55,991 nucleotides of DNA from Candidatus Merdisoma merdipullorum (GTDB lineage: Bacteria > Bacillota > Clostridia > Lachnospirales > Lachnospiraceae). Below the pieces are notes generated by a model that was not told the DNA's origin, did not search any database, and worked only from the letters and a program-made list of their open reading frames with translations. Location: assembly GCA_018715645.1 (NCBI GenBank), contig DVLE01000060.1, positions 1 to 55,991 on the forward strand, in the 5' to 3' direction. A program made the position numbers and the translations under genes. Positions 1 through 6,527 of the stretch are shown here, piece after piece. The stretch's first letter is position 1. Every line of letters begins with the position of its first letter.

Positions 1-106
1 GGCTTGATTTTGCTTGTACCAGATTTACACCTGACTTGGAGAAAAGCCTTGATTTCTCTTGGTTTTTTTATACTCGCTTGATAGTGCTTATGTCGCTTGG
101 GGCCAT
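1..106. other. Likely end of an integrated element, no gene recognised
   Basis: The first 106 bases hold no recognisable gene. They contain several loose copies of a CTTGAT/GCTTG motif (near 3, 11, 48, 75 and 94), which could be recombinase arm sites, although this is inference. One reading frame stays open on the plus strand and ends with a TAA inside the tRNA anticodon loop (about 110-112). The peptide was not recognised. Confidence 0.3.
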
Positions 107-148
107 CTCCTAAGCGGTAGGTCGGGTGTTCGAGTCACCTCGGGAACG
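107..148 (+). tRNA. 3' half of tRNA-Arg(CCT), probable attachment-site remnant
   Basis: The stretch reads as the 3' half of a tRNA. It has anticodon loop CTCCTAA (107-113), a 3' anticodon stem arm GCGGT, a five-base variable loop, a T arm with loop TTCGAGT between GGGTG and CACCT, then acceptor arm CGGGAAC and discriminator G. The upstream bases do not supply a D arm, a 5' acceptor arm (GTTCCCG would be needed) or a well-paired anticodon stem. The gene is therefore truncated exactly at the anticodon loop, which is what tyrosine-recombinase integration into a tRNA gene leaves at the distal end. A whole functional copy would be expected at the other end of the element, left of the window. Confidence 0.75.
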
Positions 149-150
149 CG

Positions 151-180
151 AAAAAGAAGCCGGGATTTCGGCTTCTTTTT
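151..180. terminator. Bidirectional intrinsic terminator
   Basis: GAAGCCG pairs with CGGCTTC around a short loop, flanked by AAAAA on the left and TTTTT on the right. It can stop transcription coming from the tRNA side and from the minus-strand TIR gene that ends at 211. Confidence 0.85.
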
Positions 181-210
181 TAATTTGAAAGCTGGAAAGA
201 GATGACAGAC

Positions 211-2538
211 TTATTTCCCGGCCAGATATTTTTCATATTCTTCTTTTGAAAGCTGTTCGTATTCTTTCGCCTTTTTCGTCATGCCCTGTTTTGCGAGAAG
301 CTTTGCTTTTACATCGTACAGCCAGTATTTTCGGCAGTTTTCTTCTCCATAATATTCATACTCATAATCGAAGGCCTGCGAGAGAGCTTCATCAGCTTTT
401 TCAACATCGTCCAGCATCAGATATGCTTCCGCGACGCTTAAGTACGCCGGAACGCAGATTCCAATCTCATCGATGAGAAGGAAGCGCCGGATAGCTTCTT
501 CATAATACTGAATCGATTTTTGGATATTTCCTGCTTTATATAATGCGCTGGCGCTGTTATAGTAAGCCCACGCGATCAGAACGTCGTCGTCAGACAGAAT
601 CTCTTTTCGCAGCTCCAGGGATTTTTCAAAATAAGCGGAAGACTCCTCCAAAAGACATTCATGGTATTTTGCCCAGCCCATCATAGAATAAGACAGGGAA
701 AGCTGCTGTTTCATTTCAAAAGATTCGGGAAGATCTTTTACAAGATCCAGCGAAAGCGCGGCTTCCTTTGAAAGTTCTTCATATTGACCAAGACACCGCC
801 TCTGATTGGCGATATAGTAGTGATACCAGCTTTCCTTGAGCGGTTCCGGAGCCAGGCCAATGAGACGTTCCATAATGGCAATGCTTTTATCACGCATAAA
901 GTATTCCGCATAAGCCTCAGCAAGCTGCTCCATAAAAGCAATGTTATAAGGAAGCTTTGGATCGCACCATTTCAGATAATAATTTTCCGCAAGGGAGAGG
1001 AAGGTACTCTTTTCGTCATACCTGAAATGAGTAAACGCGCTCAGCCGCTCTGTCAGATTGCGGACATAAGTCCCGCAGTCGCCCGTAAAATCCGGGTAGG
1101 TTCGCGCTATTGTATTCGCAATCAGCGGATGAAGGGAAATTACATCAGAGATATAATTATACTGTATAAAGCTGCTGTCAATCAATTCGTCGAGCAGCAT
1201 AAAGTCATCCAGCTCCGTAAGGTCGAAAAACAGCTCTGTCTCTATTCCTTCGATTGGGAGGAGCGTCATGGTTTTCAGAATAGACAGCTTTTCTTCAGAA
1301 AGATTGCTAAGCCTGAAGATCGGAGCCATAACGTCCATGACATGATCCACTACAAGTTTGGTCCGTTTTTCCGAAGGAGTCCGCTTTCCTTCAAAATAAT
1401 ACTGCATCTGGGTCGGCGATGTCCGGGAAGCCTGCATTTGCTTTGCAAGCAGTTCCATTCCATAGGTATGAAAATGGATCCGCTCCAAAATACGGAAAAG
1501 AGCTTCCTCGTCCTCTGTCGAAAGAGGTCTTTTATAGAATTTCCGAAACAGCGCCATCTGGTCTTCCCGGCTGTCCAGAGGGTGAATCCGAAGTTCCTGG
1601 TATCCGTCTTTTTCGCGGCTGAGCCTGGAGGAAAAGATCATGGAATACCTTCCTTCCAGAAGTTCTGTAAGCCGATCGTCCTCCGAGTCAAAATTGTCAA
1701 CGATGAGCAGAGTACTTCTGTCGCAATGATCTTTCAGATAATTTAACTTCTTATGGTAATAGGCCTCTCTTGCCTGCGGAGTCGTCAGATCCTGCTTTTC
1801 ATTCTCCAGTCCATGGATGAGGAGAAATTGATCGGAGATCAGCATATCTTCAATCGTTGTATTGTAGGAAAACCAGACGATGGTCTTATACTCCGCTTCA
1901 AATTTAAGTACATATTGCCGGGCCAGCTCGCTTTTCCCCAGCCCCCCGGCGCCGGATAAGAATAATTTATTATTGCTGCCCTGGAGCAGCCTGTGCATCT
2001 CTCCCAGTTCCCCGTCTCTGCCTACGAAATTGGCGTTATGTACGAGAACGCTGCTTCTGATAGTTTCCGAAAAAGGCGTAAGATCTTTGATAGCAGATCC
2101 ACGATCAGCTTCTTCCCGTATTCCATTTTGAAGCCAATAGGAAATGCGGGATACAAGGGCGTCGATCCGTTCTTCTTCCGGAGGTTCCGAACCATCCAGG
2201 CAGTGAATTCTTCCAAGATAATATTTTACGTCGTCCGACAGATCGTTTTTGTCTGTGCGGAATGGAAGCAGTCGAATAGCCGCTTTTTGATTAAACCGAT
2301 TGAAGGCATAATTAATTTCGTTGAGAACATGCTCGGAACGGGAAGAATATTGGTTCATAATCAAAAGGAAGATCTTGCAGTCTTCGATCGCCTTGACAAT
2401 GTCTCCGGCATATTTTGATACTACATCCCGCGGAGCGTACCAGCACTTAATCCCCTTGCTTTCCAAAGCCTGTACGATATTTTCTACAAGCTCGGCGGAC
2501 GAGTCTCTGTGATAGCTTATAAATACTTCGTGATCCAT
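211..2538 (-). CDS. TIR-STAND(NB-ARC-like)-TPR protein, candidate immune NLR
   Basis: Predicted 775-residue multidomain protein; residue numbers below count from an upstream ATG at 2553. An N-terminal TIR domain (about 6-140) begins HEVFISYHRD and carries NEINYAF, whose Glu79 fits the catalytic glutamate of NAD-cleaving TIRs. A STAND ATPase follows, with Walker A GAGGLGKS at 201-208 and a Walker B-like TLLIVDNFD at 281-289. The C-terminal third (about 565-780) is helical with TPR-like repeats. Bacterial proteins of this design are known or suspected to sense phage and trigger NAD depletion; that role here is inference. The start at 2538 is preferred because AGGGGG lies seven bases upstream, whereas the ATG at 2553 has no ribosome site. 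The gene is monocistronic and sits next to a tRNA attachment scar, which suggests it arrived by transfer. Confidence 0.85.
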   Translation of the reverse strand: MDHEVFISYHRDSSAELVENIVQALESKGIKCWYAPRDVVSKYAGDIVKAIEDCKIFLLIMNQYSSRSEHVLNEINYAFNRFNQKAAIRLLPFRTDKNDLSDDVKYYLGRIHCLDGSEPPEEERIDALVSRISYWLQNGIREEADRGSAIKDLTPFSETIRSSVLVHNANFVGRDGELGEMHRLLQGSNNKLFLSGAGGLGKSELARQYVLKFEAEYKTIVWFSYNTTIEDMLISDQFLLIHGLENEKQDLTTPQAREAYYHKKLNYLKDHCDRSTLLIVDNFDSEDDRLTELLEGRYSMIFSSRLSREKDGYQELRIHPLDSREDQMALFRKFYKRPLSTEDEEALFRILERIHFHTYGMELLAKQMQASRTSPTQMQYYFEGKRTPSEKRTKLVVDHVMDVMAPIFRLSNLSEEKLSILKTMTLLPIEGIETELFFDLTELDDFMLLDELIDSSFIQYNYISDVISLHPLIANTIARTYPDFTGDCGTYVRNLTERLSAFTHFRYDEKSTFLSLAENYYLKWCDPKLPYNIAFMEQLAEAYAEYFMRDKSIAIMERLIGLAPEPLKESWYHYYIANQRRCLGQYEELSKEAALSLDLVKDLPESFEMKQQLSLSYSMMGWAKYHECLLEESSAYFEKSLELRKEILSDDDVLIAWAYYNSASALYKAGNIQKSIQYYEEAIRRFLLIDEIGICVPAYLSVAEAYLMLDDVEKADEALSQAFDYEYEYYGEENCRKYWLYDVKAKLLAKQGMTKKAKEYEQLSKEEYEKYLAGK

Positions 2539-2573
2539 AACAGCCCCCTGCATACGTAAATATTTGTATTAAT

Positions 2574-2602
2574 ATTCTATCACATCCGCTTTTTTCTGTA
2601 AA
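2574..2602 (-). promoter_or_regulatory. Promoter of the TIR-STAND gene
   Basis: On the minus strand, TTTACA and TAGAAT are separated by 17 bases. Transcription would start near 2567, giving a short leader before the start codon at 2538. Confidence 0.6.
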
Positions 2603-2648
2603 TTTAATATATGGCTTTCAGAGAAAAATCAGTTCTTTCCTGGGAAAC

Positions 2649-2888
2649 TTATTTTATAATATATTTTTTCAAATAATCCCGCGACAAGCAAATAGATTTT
2701 TTAATGTTTTCCAATCCATTCTCATACTCCTTATCCTCTATCTCCAACGCGGCATATCCTTTATATCCAATATCGTACAAAGCTTCTATGAACCGCGGCC
2801 AGTCCACGTCTCCATGGCCAGGAATCTTGGGTGTCATATACTGAAGCGGAGTAGCCATAATTCCAACATCTTTCAGCTTTGCATGAAA
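2649..2888 (-). pseudogene. 3' stump of sugar phosphate isomerase/epimerase
   Basis: About 79 codons remain open, reading FHAKLKDVGIMATPLQ at the left edge and HGDVDWPRFIEAL later. This resembles the C-terminal end of xylose-isomerase-like TIM-barrel enzymes (AP endonuclease family 2), where a His followed by an Asp-containing strand binds metal. Family members run to about 270-300 residues, so more than two thirds is missing. An in-frame TGA at 2889-2891 is also the stop codon of the neighbouring TnpW remnant, so the fusion point between old chromosome and mobile element lies at or beside that stop. The missing 5' part is not found elsewhere in the window. It is not expected to make a functional enzyme. 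Confidence 0.65.
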
Positions 2889-3078
2889 TCACATCTGCTG
2901 TATCTCGTTTTTAAGCATACGCTTGATTTTGTCGCTCATGGTTTCGGTGCTGGTCTGGCTGAAATGGACGCGCACCTTGTAGGTGGTCTTGCTGATTTTC
3001 TTTACCAGCGCGGGCATCCTCCGGCGCTCTGGTAGGGGTGGTGTCTGCAGTCTGCATGGTACGGGTTTCTTCGCTCAT
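2889..3078 (-). pseudogene. Transposon-encoded TnpW-like protein, frameshifted
   Basis: From an ATG at 3078 with a good ribosome site (AAAGGAG), the frame reads MSEETRTMQTADTTPTRAPE. The family-like remainder, KKISKTTYKVRVHFSQTS and then KRMLKNEIQQM, lies in the next frame and stops at 2889. The distance of 190 bases is one more than a multiple of three, so a single-base insertion near 3000-3015 explains the break. The second part could also start alone at the ATG at 3017. Small proteins with the KKI.KTTY.V.VHFS pattern are carried by Tn4451/Tn1549-type elements of Clostridia. Their function is not established. Confidence 0.6.
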
Positions 3079-3121
3079 GGCGCTCCTTTCTCCAGGCGGG
3101 GCTGCGCCGTCCGGCAAAAAA

Positions 3122-3283
3122 TTACTCATGCTTACAGTTTACAATGTCTTTCGCCACCTGCTTAGTGGCCCCGGCGTTTTCCTCCCGGAAGTTCTTCCCG
3201 GCAAAGAGGATTGGAGCGCACCGTTCCAGAATACGGTCATAGATACGGGCGTGGGCAATACAACCGGCGAAAAAGTCCTTGAT
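3122..3283 (-). pseudogene. Unrecognised mobile-element reading-frame remnant
   Basis: A frame of about 53 codons lies between the TAA of the VLP-domain gene and a TAA at 3122-3124. It contains the segments AHARIYDRILERCAPILFAG and NAGATKQVAKDIVNCKHE. It has no start codon or ribosome site of its own and is in the same frame as the VLP-domain gene, so it may be a readthrough tail lost to a nonsense change or the end of another decayed gene. I do not recognise the family. Confidence 0.35.
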
Positions 3284-3682
3284 TTACAAGGGGTTTTCGG
3301 CCCTTAAAGCGTGACACTTAGCCCTCTGTTTGCGCTTGCGCTGAGCCGCCTTGATACGCTTCATGCGTCCGGTACATTCCGGGCAGTATTTGGCCCGGTT
3401 GAAGCCGAGGATGAACAGCGCACCGCAGACGGCGCACCGTTTGGCGTCCAGGCGGCGGAACAGGGCCGTTTCCAGTTCCTTGTCCAGCAACAGCACCACC
3501 GCCCGGAACCACCGGCACAACAGAGAGTAGGAAATGGACTGGACACAGACACATTCCTCCCCATCATCCAGCGCAATACAGTTGCCGCCGTCATAGTTGC
3601 AGCACTCATGCACCAGCCGCCGTGCTCTGCGGTACTGGCGGTAGTCCATGACGGGGATGGGTTCAGGCTTGCTTTTCTTCAT
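3284..3682 (-). CDS. Cysteine-rich VLP domain protein of a conjugative element
   Basis: Predicted 132 residues. The sequence has the hallmark string of the cysteine-rich VLP family: DYRQYRRARRLVHECCNYDG, then CIALDDGEECVCVQ, then a CxxC...CPEC pair typical of a zinc ribbon (CAVCGA and YCPEC), ending in a basic tail RKRKQRAK. Such proteins are found in integrative conjugative elements of gut Firmicutes next to relaxase and other small genes; their role is unknown. The start at 3682 is chosen over 3649 because a weak GGGAAG lies upstream. It overlaps the end of the 54-residue gene before it by 20 bases. The open frame looks complete, although its surroundings are decayed. Confidence 0.7.
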   Translation of the reverse strand: MKKSKPEPIPVMDYRQYRRARRLVHECCNYDGGNCIALDDGEECVCVQSISYSLLCRWFRAVVLLLDKELETALFRRLDAKRCAVCGALFILGFNRAKYCPECTGRMKRIKAAQRKRKQRAKCHALRAENPL

Positions 3683-3827
3683 GCTGGCACTTCCCACACT
3701 CGCCGCAGTTTCCGCAGCCCTGACCCGGCTCCGGGCCGGTGGGCGCGTCTGTCGGTTCTGGTTGCAAGAGGACAAGGGGCAGGCGGACGTTCAAGTGGAC
3801 AGTGACGGGTAAAATAATCTGCTTCAT
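3663..3827 (-). CDS. Small mobile-element protein with Cys-rich tail
   Basis: Predicted 54 residues starting MKQIILPVTVHLNVRLPLVL, with a proline-rich middle and a cysteine-rich end containing CGNCGECGKC, which could bind a metal ion. The start at 3827 has a near-perfect AAGGAGG ribosome site. It overlaps the following VLP-domain gene, so the two are probably translationally coupled parts of one mobile-element operon. Function unknown. It is transcribed divergently from the toxin-antitoxin pair to its right. Confidence 0.6.
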   Translation of the reverse strand: MKQIILPVTVHLNVRLPLVLLQPEPTDAPTGPEPGQGCGNCGECGKCQHEEKQA

Positions 3828-3860
3828 ACAGCGACCTCCTTCAATGAATTTACTGTTAAA

Positions 3861-3893
3861 TCTTCGTGCAAAGTATTGTTTTCTTCGTGCAAA
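3861..3893 (+). promoter_or_regulatory. Tandem 12-bp direct repeats in the dinJ-yafQ promoter
   Basis: TCTTCGTGCAAA occurs at 3861-3872 and again, identical, at 3882-3893. The copies are 21 bases apart, two turns of the helix, so a bound protein would contact one face. The second copy lies between the -35 and -10 boxes, so binding would block transcription. This fits autorepression by the antitoxin, which is inference. Confidence 0.5.
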
Positions 3894-3904
3894 TGGCATA
3901 TACT
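3876..3904 (+). promoter_or_regulatory. Promoter of dinJ-yafQ
   Basis: TTGTTT at 3876-3881 and TATACT at 3899-3904 are separated by 17 bases, 30 bases before the antitoxin start. Confidence 0.6.
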
Positions 3905-3933
3905 AAAAGTACCAGCAGAAAGGAGTTGATACT

Positions 3934-4212
3934 ATGGCTGGAAATACCACAAACATCAGTATCCGCATGGACGCGGATTTGAAAGCACAGGCCGACGCTC
4001 TTTTCAATGAGCTGGGCATGAACCTGACTACGGCGTTTAATATTTTTGTGCGCCAGTCTCTTCGTGAAGGCGGCATTCCCTTTGAAGTGAAGCTGAATCA
4101 GCCCAACAAAGAAACGATTGCTGCCATGCTGGAAGCGGAAAGGATTGCAAAAGACCCATCTGTAAAGGGCTACAATGACCTTGACGAGTTGTTTGCCGAC
4201 CTGAAAAAATGA
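3934..4212 (+). CDS. dinJ: RelB/DinJ family antitoxin
   Basis: Predicted 92 residues. The N-terminal part (NTTNISIRMDADLKAQAD) has the ribbon-helix-helix pattern of DinJ/RelB antitoxins, which dimerise, bind the operator and neutralise the toxin. MNLTTAFNIFVRQSLREGGI is the conserved second helix region. The C-terminal acidic tail would wrap the toxin. It has a clear ribosome site (AAAGGAG) and overlaps the toxin start by four bases (ATGA), so the two are coupled. The pair is the only fully intact unit in the surrounding element debris, as expected if loss of the antitoxin is deleterious. Confidence 0.88.
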   Translation: MAGNTTNISIRMDADLKAQADALFNELGMNLTTAFNIFVRQSLREGGIPFEVKLNQPNKETIAAMLEAERIAKDPSVKGYNDLDELFADLKK

Positions 4213-4499
4213 GAAAAACAAAGTATACCGTCAAGTACACAACGGCTTTCAAAAAAGACTACAAGCGGGCAATCAAGCGCGGCCTGAAAATCGAATTGCT
4301 GGAACAGGTCGTGGCGCTGCTGTCGATGGGTGAACCGCTACCGGATAAAAATCGCGATCACGATTTGTCCGGCGATTGGGTAGGCCATCGGGAATGTCAC
4401 ATCCTCCCGGACTGGCTTCTCATTTACCGTATCGAGGATGATGTGCTGGTTCTGACGCTGGCCCGCACCGGGTCGCACAGCGACTTGTTCGGCAAATAA
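4209..4499 (+). CDS. yafQ: YafQ family mRNA interferase toxin
   Basis: Predicted 96 residues of the RelE/ParE superfamily, YafQ branch. These are ribosome-dependent endoribonucleases that cut mRNA in the A site. The residues that match the E. coli active site are present: His51, His64, Asp68, His90 and Phe94 (segments HDLSGDW, CHILPDWLLIY and GSHSDLFGK). The toxin is therefore expected to be active. Its start overlaps the antitoxin stop, and a strong terminator follows directly, so the operon holds just these two genes. Confidence 0.88.
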   Translation: MRKTKYTVKYTTAFKKDYKRAIKRGLKIELLEQVVALLSMGEPLPDKNRDHDLSGDWVGHRECHILPDWLLIYRIEDDVLVLTLARTGSHSDLFGK

Positions 4500-4507
4500 A
4501 CCTTCTG

Positions 4508-4541
4508 CCGCCGTATGGGTAAAACCTGTACGGCGGTTTTT
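4508..4541 (+). terminator. Intrinsic terminator of dinJ-yafQ
   Basis: CCGCCGTA pairs with TACGGCGG around a 13-base loop, followed by TTTTT. It begins nine bases after the toxin stop. Confidence 0.85.
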
Positions 4542-4808
4542 CTATGTGCAAAGGGGTCGCCAAAACGCCGTACCCTTTACCGTTCCCCCGTCATGGGACT
4601 TATCCCGTCCCTGGCGGGCCAGTTGTTCGGCGGCTTTGCGGAGCCGTTCAATGGCTTTCAGTTCCTCGTAGCTGCTGTTCATCTCGGAGATTTTATCGTG
4701 TAGCTGCTGCATGGTCTTGATCCCATTTGTCTGCATAAAGCTGAACAGAGCGGCACTCTCCTGCAAAGCCCGGATTTTTCCGCTGCGGGTGTCAGGCTGC
4801 TCACAGAA
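4542..4808 (-). pseudogene. C-terminal stump of MobA/MobL-type relaxase
   Basis: About 85 codons remain. The portion RALQESAALFSFMQTNGIKT followed by MQQLHDKISEMNSSYEELKA resembles the helical C-terminal region of MobA/MobL relaxases, which nick DNA at oriT during mobilisation. The catalytic N-terminal domain is absent, the frame closes upstream at about 4809, and the last residues (GTAFWRPLCT) look out of frame. The start at 4766 is internal, not a true start. This is one of several pieces of a decayed conjugative or mobilisable element. Confidence 0.5.
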
Positions 4809-5017
4809 TTATATCCTGCAGCTTCATAATATTTTATACAGTCACATGAACAATCCTATGGCTGGCAGGACCAAGTTTCACGAAACAAGACATCAGGGAA
4901 TTGTGTCCCTCTCTTAGCATCAGCTCCATTGAAGGTGCGCTGCGAAAATTAGTAACGTCTGGAGAATTGAAACGAGAAGGTGCCGGGAAGAACATTTGCT
5001 ATTACAGATTGAAATAA
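4807..5017 (+). pseudogene. Frameshifted C-terminal winged-helix fragment (possibly Fic family)
   Basis: One frame reads LQLHNILYSHMNNPMAGRTK. After a single-base shift within the TTT at 4876-4878 it continues FTKQDIRELCPSLSISSIEG, ALRKLVTSGELKREGAGKN and stops at 5015-5017. The second half is a winged-helix DNA-binding pattern. I associate this tail with the C-terminal part of some Fic-family AMP-transferases, but this is memory of the pattern and not a search. The start and most of the protein are missing. The fragment is on the plus strand and abuts the 3' end of the intact methyltransferase gene. Confidence 0.45.
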
Positions 5018-5022
5018 TTTCC

Positions 5023-5853
5023 TTACCCGGAAATCCGCCGTCCCAGCTCCCAAAACGCCACCGCGCTCGCCGCGGCCACATTCAACGAATCTACGCCATG
5101 GGACATGGGAATACGTACCGTGTAATCGCAGTCTGCGATTGTGGAGGAAGCAAGGCCATCTCCTTCTGTACCCAGAATTACAGCCAGTTTTTCTTCTGAG
5201 CAGAGTTTTTGGTCATCAATGCCGATGGAATCCTCACGGAGCGCGAGAGCGGCCGTCCGGAATCCAAGCTCTTTCAAAAGACGGATGCCCTCCTCCGGCC
5301 AGGTGTTTTTCTTAAAAAAGGTCCATGGAATCTGAAATACCGTGCCCATGCTGACGCGGATTGCCCGGCGATACAGCGGATTGCTGGATTCCAGCGTCAG
5401 CAGCACGGCGTCCATGCCAAGGGCGGCGGCAGAGCGAAAAATAGCTCCTACATTCGTAGGATTCACCACATTTTCCAGGATGGCAATACGTTTCGCCGCT
5501 CTGCATATTTCCCGAACGTCAGGAAGCGGCGGGCGATGCATGGCGCAGAGCATTCCCCGCGTAAGCTTAAATCCTGTAAGCTGCGTCAGCACTTCAAATT
5601 CCGCCGTATACACGGGAATATTCCCGCATCTTTGGATAATCTCTCTGGCTTCGCCTTCTATATGCTTTCGCTCCACCAGACAGGAAACGGGAACGCAGCC
5701 CGCGTCAAGAGCTCTTTCGATTACTCTGGGGCTTTCCGCGATAAACATCCCCTTCCCAGGTTCGTGACGGTTTAAAAGCTGCCCTTCGGAAAGCCGCGCA
5801 TAGACATCCAGCTCCGGCGCCTGAAAATCTGAAATTTCAATAATATTGGACAT
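5023..5853 (-). CDS. TrmH family (SpoU) RNA methyltransferase
   Basis: Predicted 276-residue SPOUT enzyme that transfers a methyl group from SAM to a ribose 2'-OH in rRNA or tRNA. All three knotted-fold motifs are present: NPTNVGAIFRSAAALG from residue 131, ILGTEGDGL around 216-224, and IPMSHGVDSLNVAAA around 238-252. An N-terminal substrate-binding domain precedes them. Whether the target is 23S rRNA or tRNA cannot be told from sequence. It is the first intact chromosomal gene right of the mobile-element debris and its 3' end lies only five bases from it. Confidence 0.88.
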   Translation of the reverse strand: MSNIIEISDFQAPELDVYARLSEGQLLNRHEPGKGMFIAESPRVIERALDAGCVPVSCLVERKHIEGEAREIIQRCGNIPVYTAEFEVLTQLTGFKLTRGMLCAMHRPPLPDVREICRAAKRIAILENVVNPTNVGAIFRSAAALGMDAVLLTLESSNPLYRRAIRVSMGTVFQIPWTFFKKNTWPEEGIRLLKELGFRTAALALREDSIGIDDQKLCSEEKLAVILGTEGDGLASSTIADCDYTVRIPMSHGVDSLNVAAASAVAFWELGRRISG

Positions 5854-5938
5854 TTTCGTATCTCTCGTCCTTTCTCCCTGTTACTCTTAATTGACAAAGG
5901 CATTTCAATTATGGGCTAATTATAGCATCTCTTTTTTC

Positions 5939-5967
5939 TTGAGGAAACTCTTTTCACCTGATATACT
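5939..5967 (+). promoter_or_regulatory. Promoter of the LURP-one-like gene
   Basis: TTGAGG at 5939-5944 and TATACT at 5962-5967 are 17 bases apart, with the start codon 38 bases further on. Confidence 0.55.
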
Positions 5968-6004
5968 GAAAGTATCTGAAACGGATTATAAGGAGAAAAC
6001 TTCC

Positions 6005-6472
6005 ATGCGCTTACTAATCAAACAACGTGTCTTTTCCTGGTCAGATACCTATGATATTTATGATGAAAATGAGAATGTCCGTTATTCTGTAAAAGCGGAA
6101 ATCCTTTCCCTGGGCCACAGACTCCATGTCTACGATGCCTGGGACAATGAAATCGGTCTGATCAGGGAAAAGCTTATTAGTTTTTTACCTGCCTTCGAGA
6201 TAGAAACAGGCGGCGTTGTGCAGGGAATGATTCAAAAAAAATTTTCTTTCTTTACTCCAAAATATGAGATTGATTTTAATGGCTGGAGAGTAACCGGCGA
6301 TTTTTTAGGCTGGGATTACGACGTATATTCCGAGTGCTGTCCTATCATCCATATTTCCAAGGAATTTTTACACTGGGGTGACACTTACGTTATCGACATT
6401 GCTGACCCAAAGGATGAACTAATGGGATTGATGCTCGTCATTGCCATCGACGCTGCAAATTGTGCAAACTGA
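6005..6472 (+). CDS. LURP-one-related (tubby-like C-terminal fold) protein
   Basis: Predicted 155 residues rich in beta strands, with the alternation seen in LURP-one/YxjI-type proteins, a fold related to tubby C-terminal domains and phospholipid scramblases. Characteristic spots are KQRVFSWSDTYDIYDENENV near the start, LSLGHRLHVYDAWDNEIGLI in the middle and WDYDVYSECCPIIHISKEFL later. The biochemical role is unknown; membrane-lipid binding is a guess from the fold. The start at 6005 is supported by AAGGAGA seven bases upstream and a good promoter. The gene is alone and converges on the COG0523 gene. Confidence 0.75.
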   Translation: MRLLIKQRVFSWSDTYDIYDENENVRYSVKAEILSLGHRLHVYDAWDNEIGLIREKLISFLPAFEIETGGVVQGMIQKKFSFFTPKYEIDFNGWRVTGDFLGWDYDVYSECCPIIHISKEFLHWGDTYVIDIADPKDELMGLMLVIAIDAANCAN

Positions 6473-6490
6473 ACATTTTTTTGCAAAGTA

Positions 6491-6522
6491 AAATACCCCG
6501 CTTCTTTTCCGCGGGGTATTTT
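6491..6522. terminator. Bidirectional terminator between convergent genes
   Basis: TACCCCGC pairs with GCGGGGTA around a nine-base loop, with AAA on the left and TTTT on the right. It serves the LURP-one-like gene and the COG0523 gene. Confidence 0.85.
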
Positions 6523-6527
6523 CTCTC

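Noticed and set aside
784-1746. Long plus-strand open frame opposite the TIR-STAND gene
   Set aside because: It lies entirely within a well-supported coding gene on the other strand, lacks a ribosome site and recognisable protein features, and is a shadow frame.
5891-5923. TTGACA as -35 of a plus-strand promoter
   Set aside because: The nearest -10-like sequence is 20 bases away; the promoter at 5939-5967 has correct spacing and is preferred.
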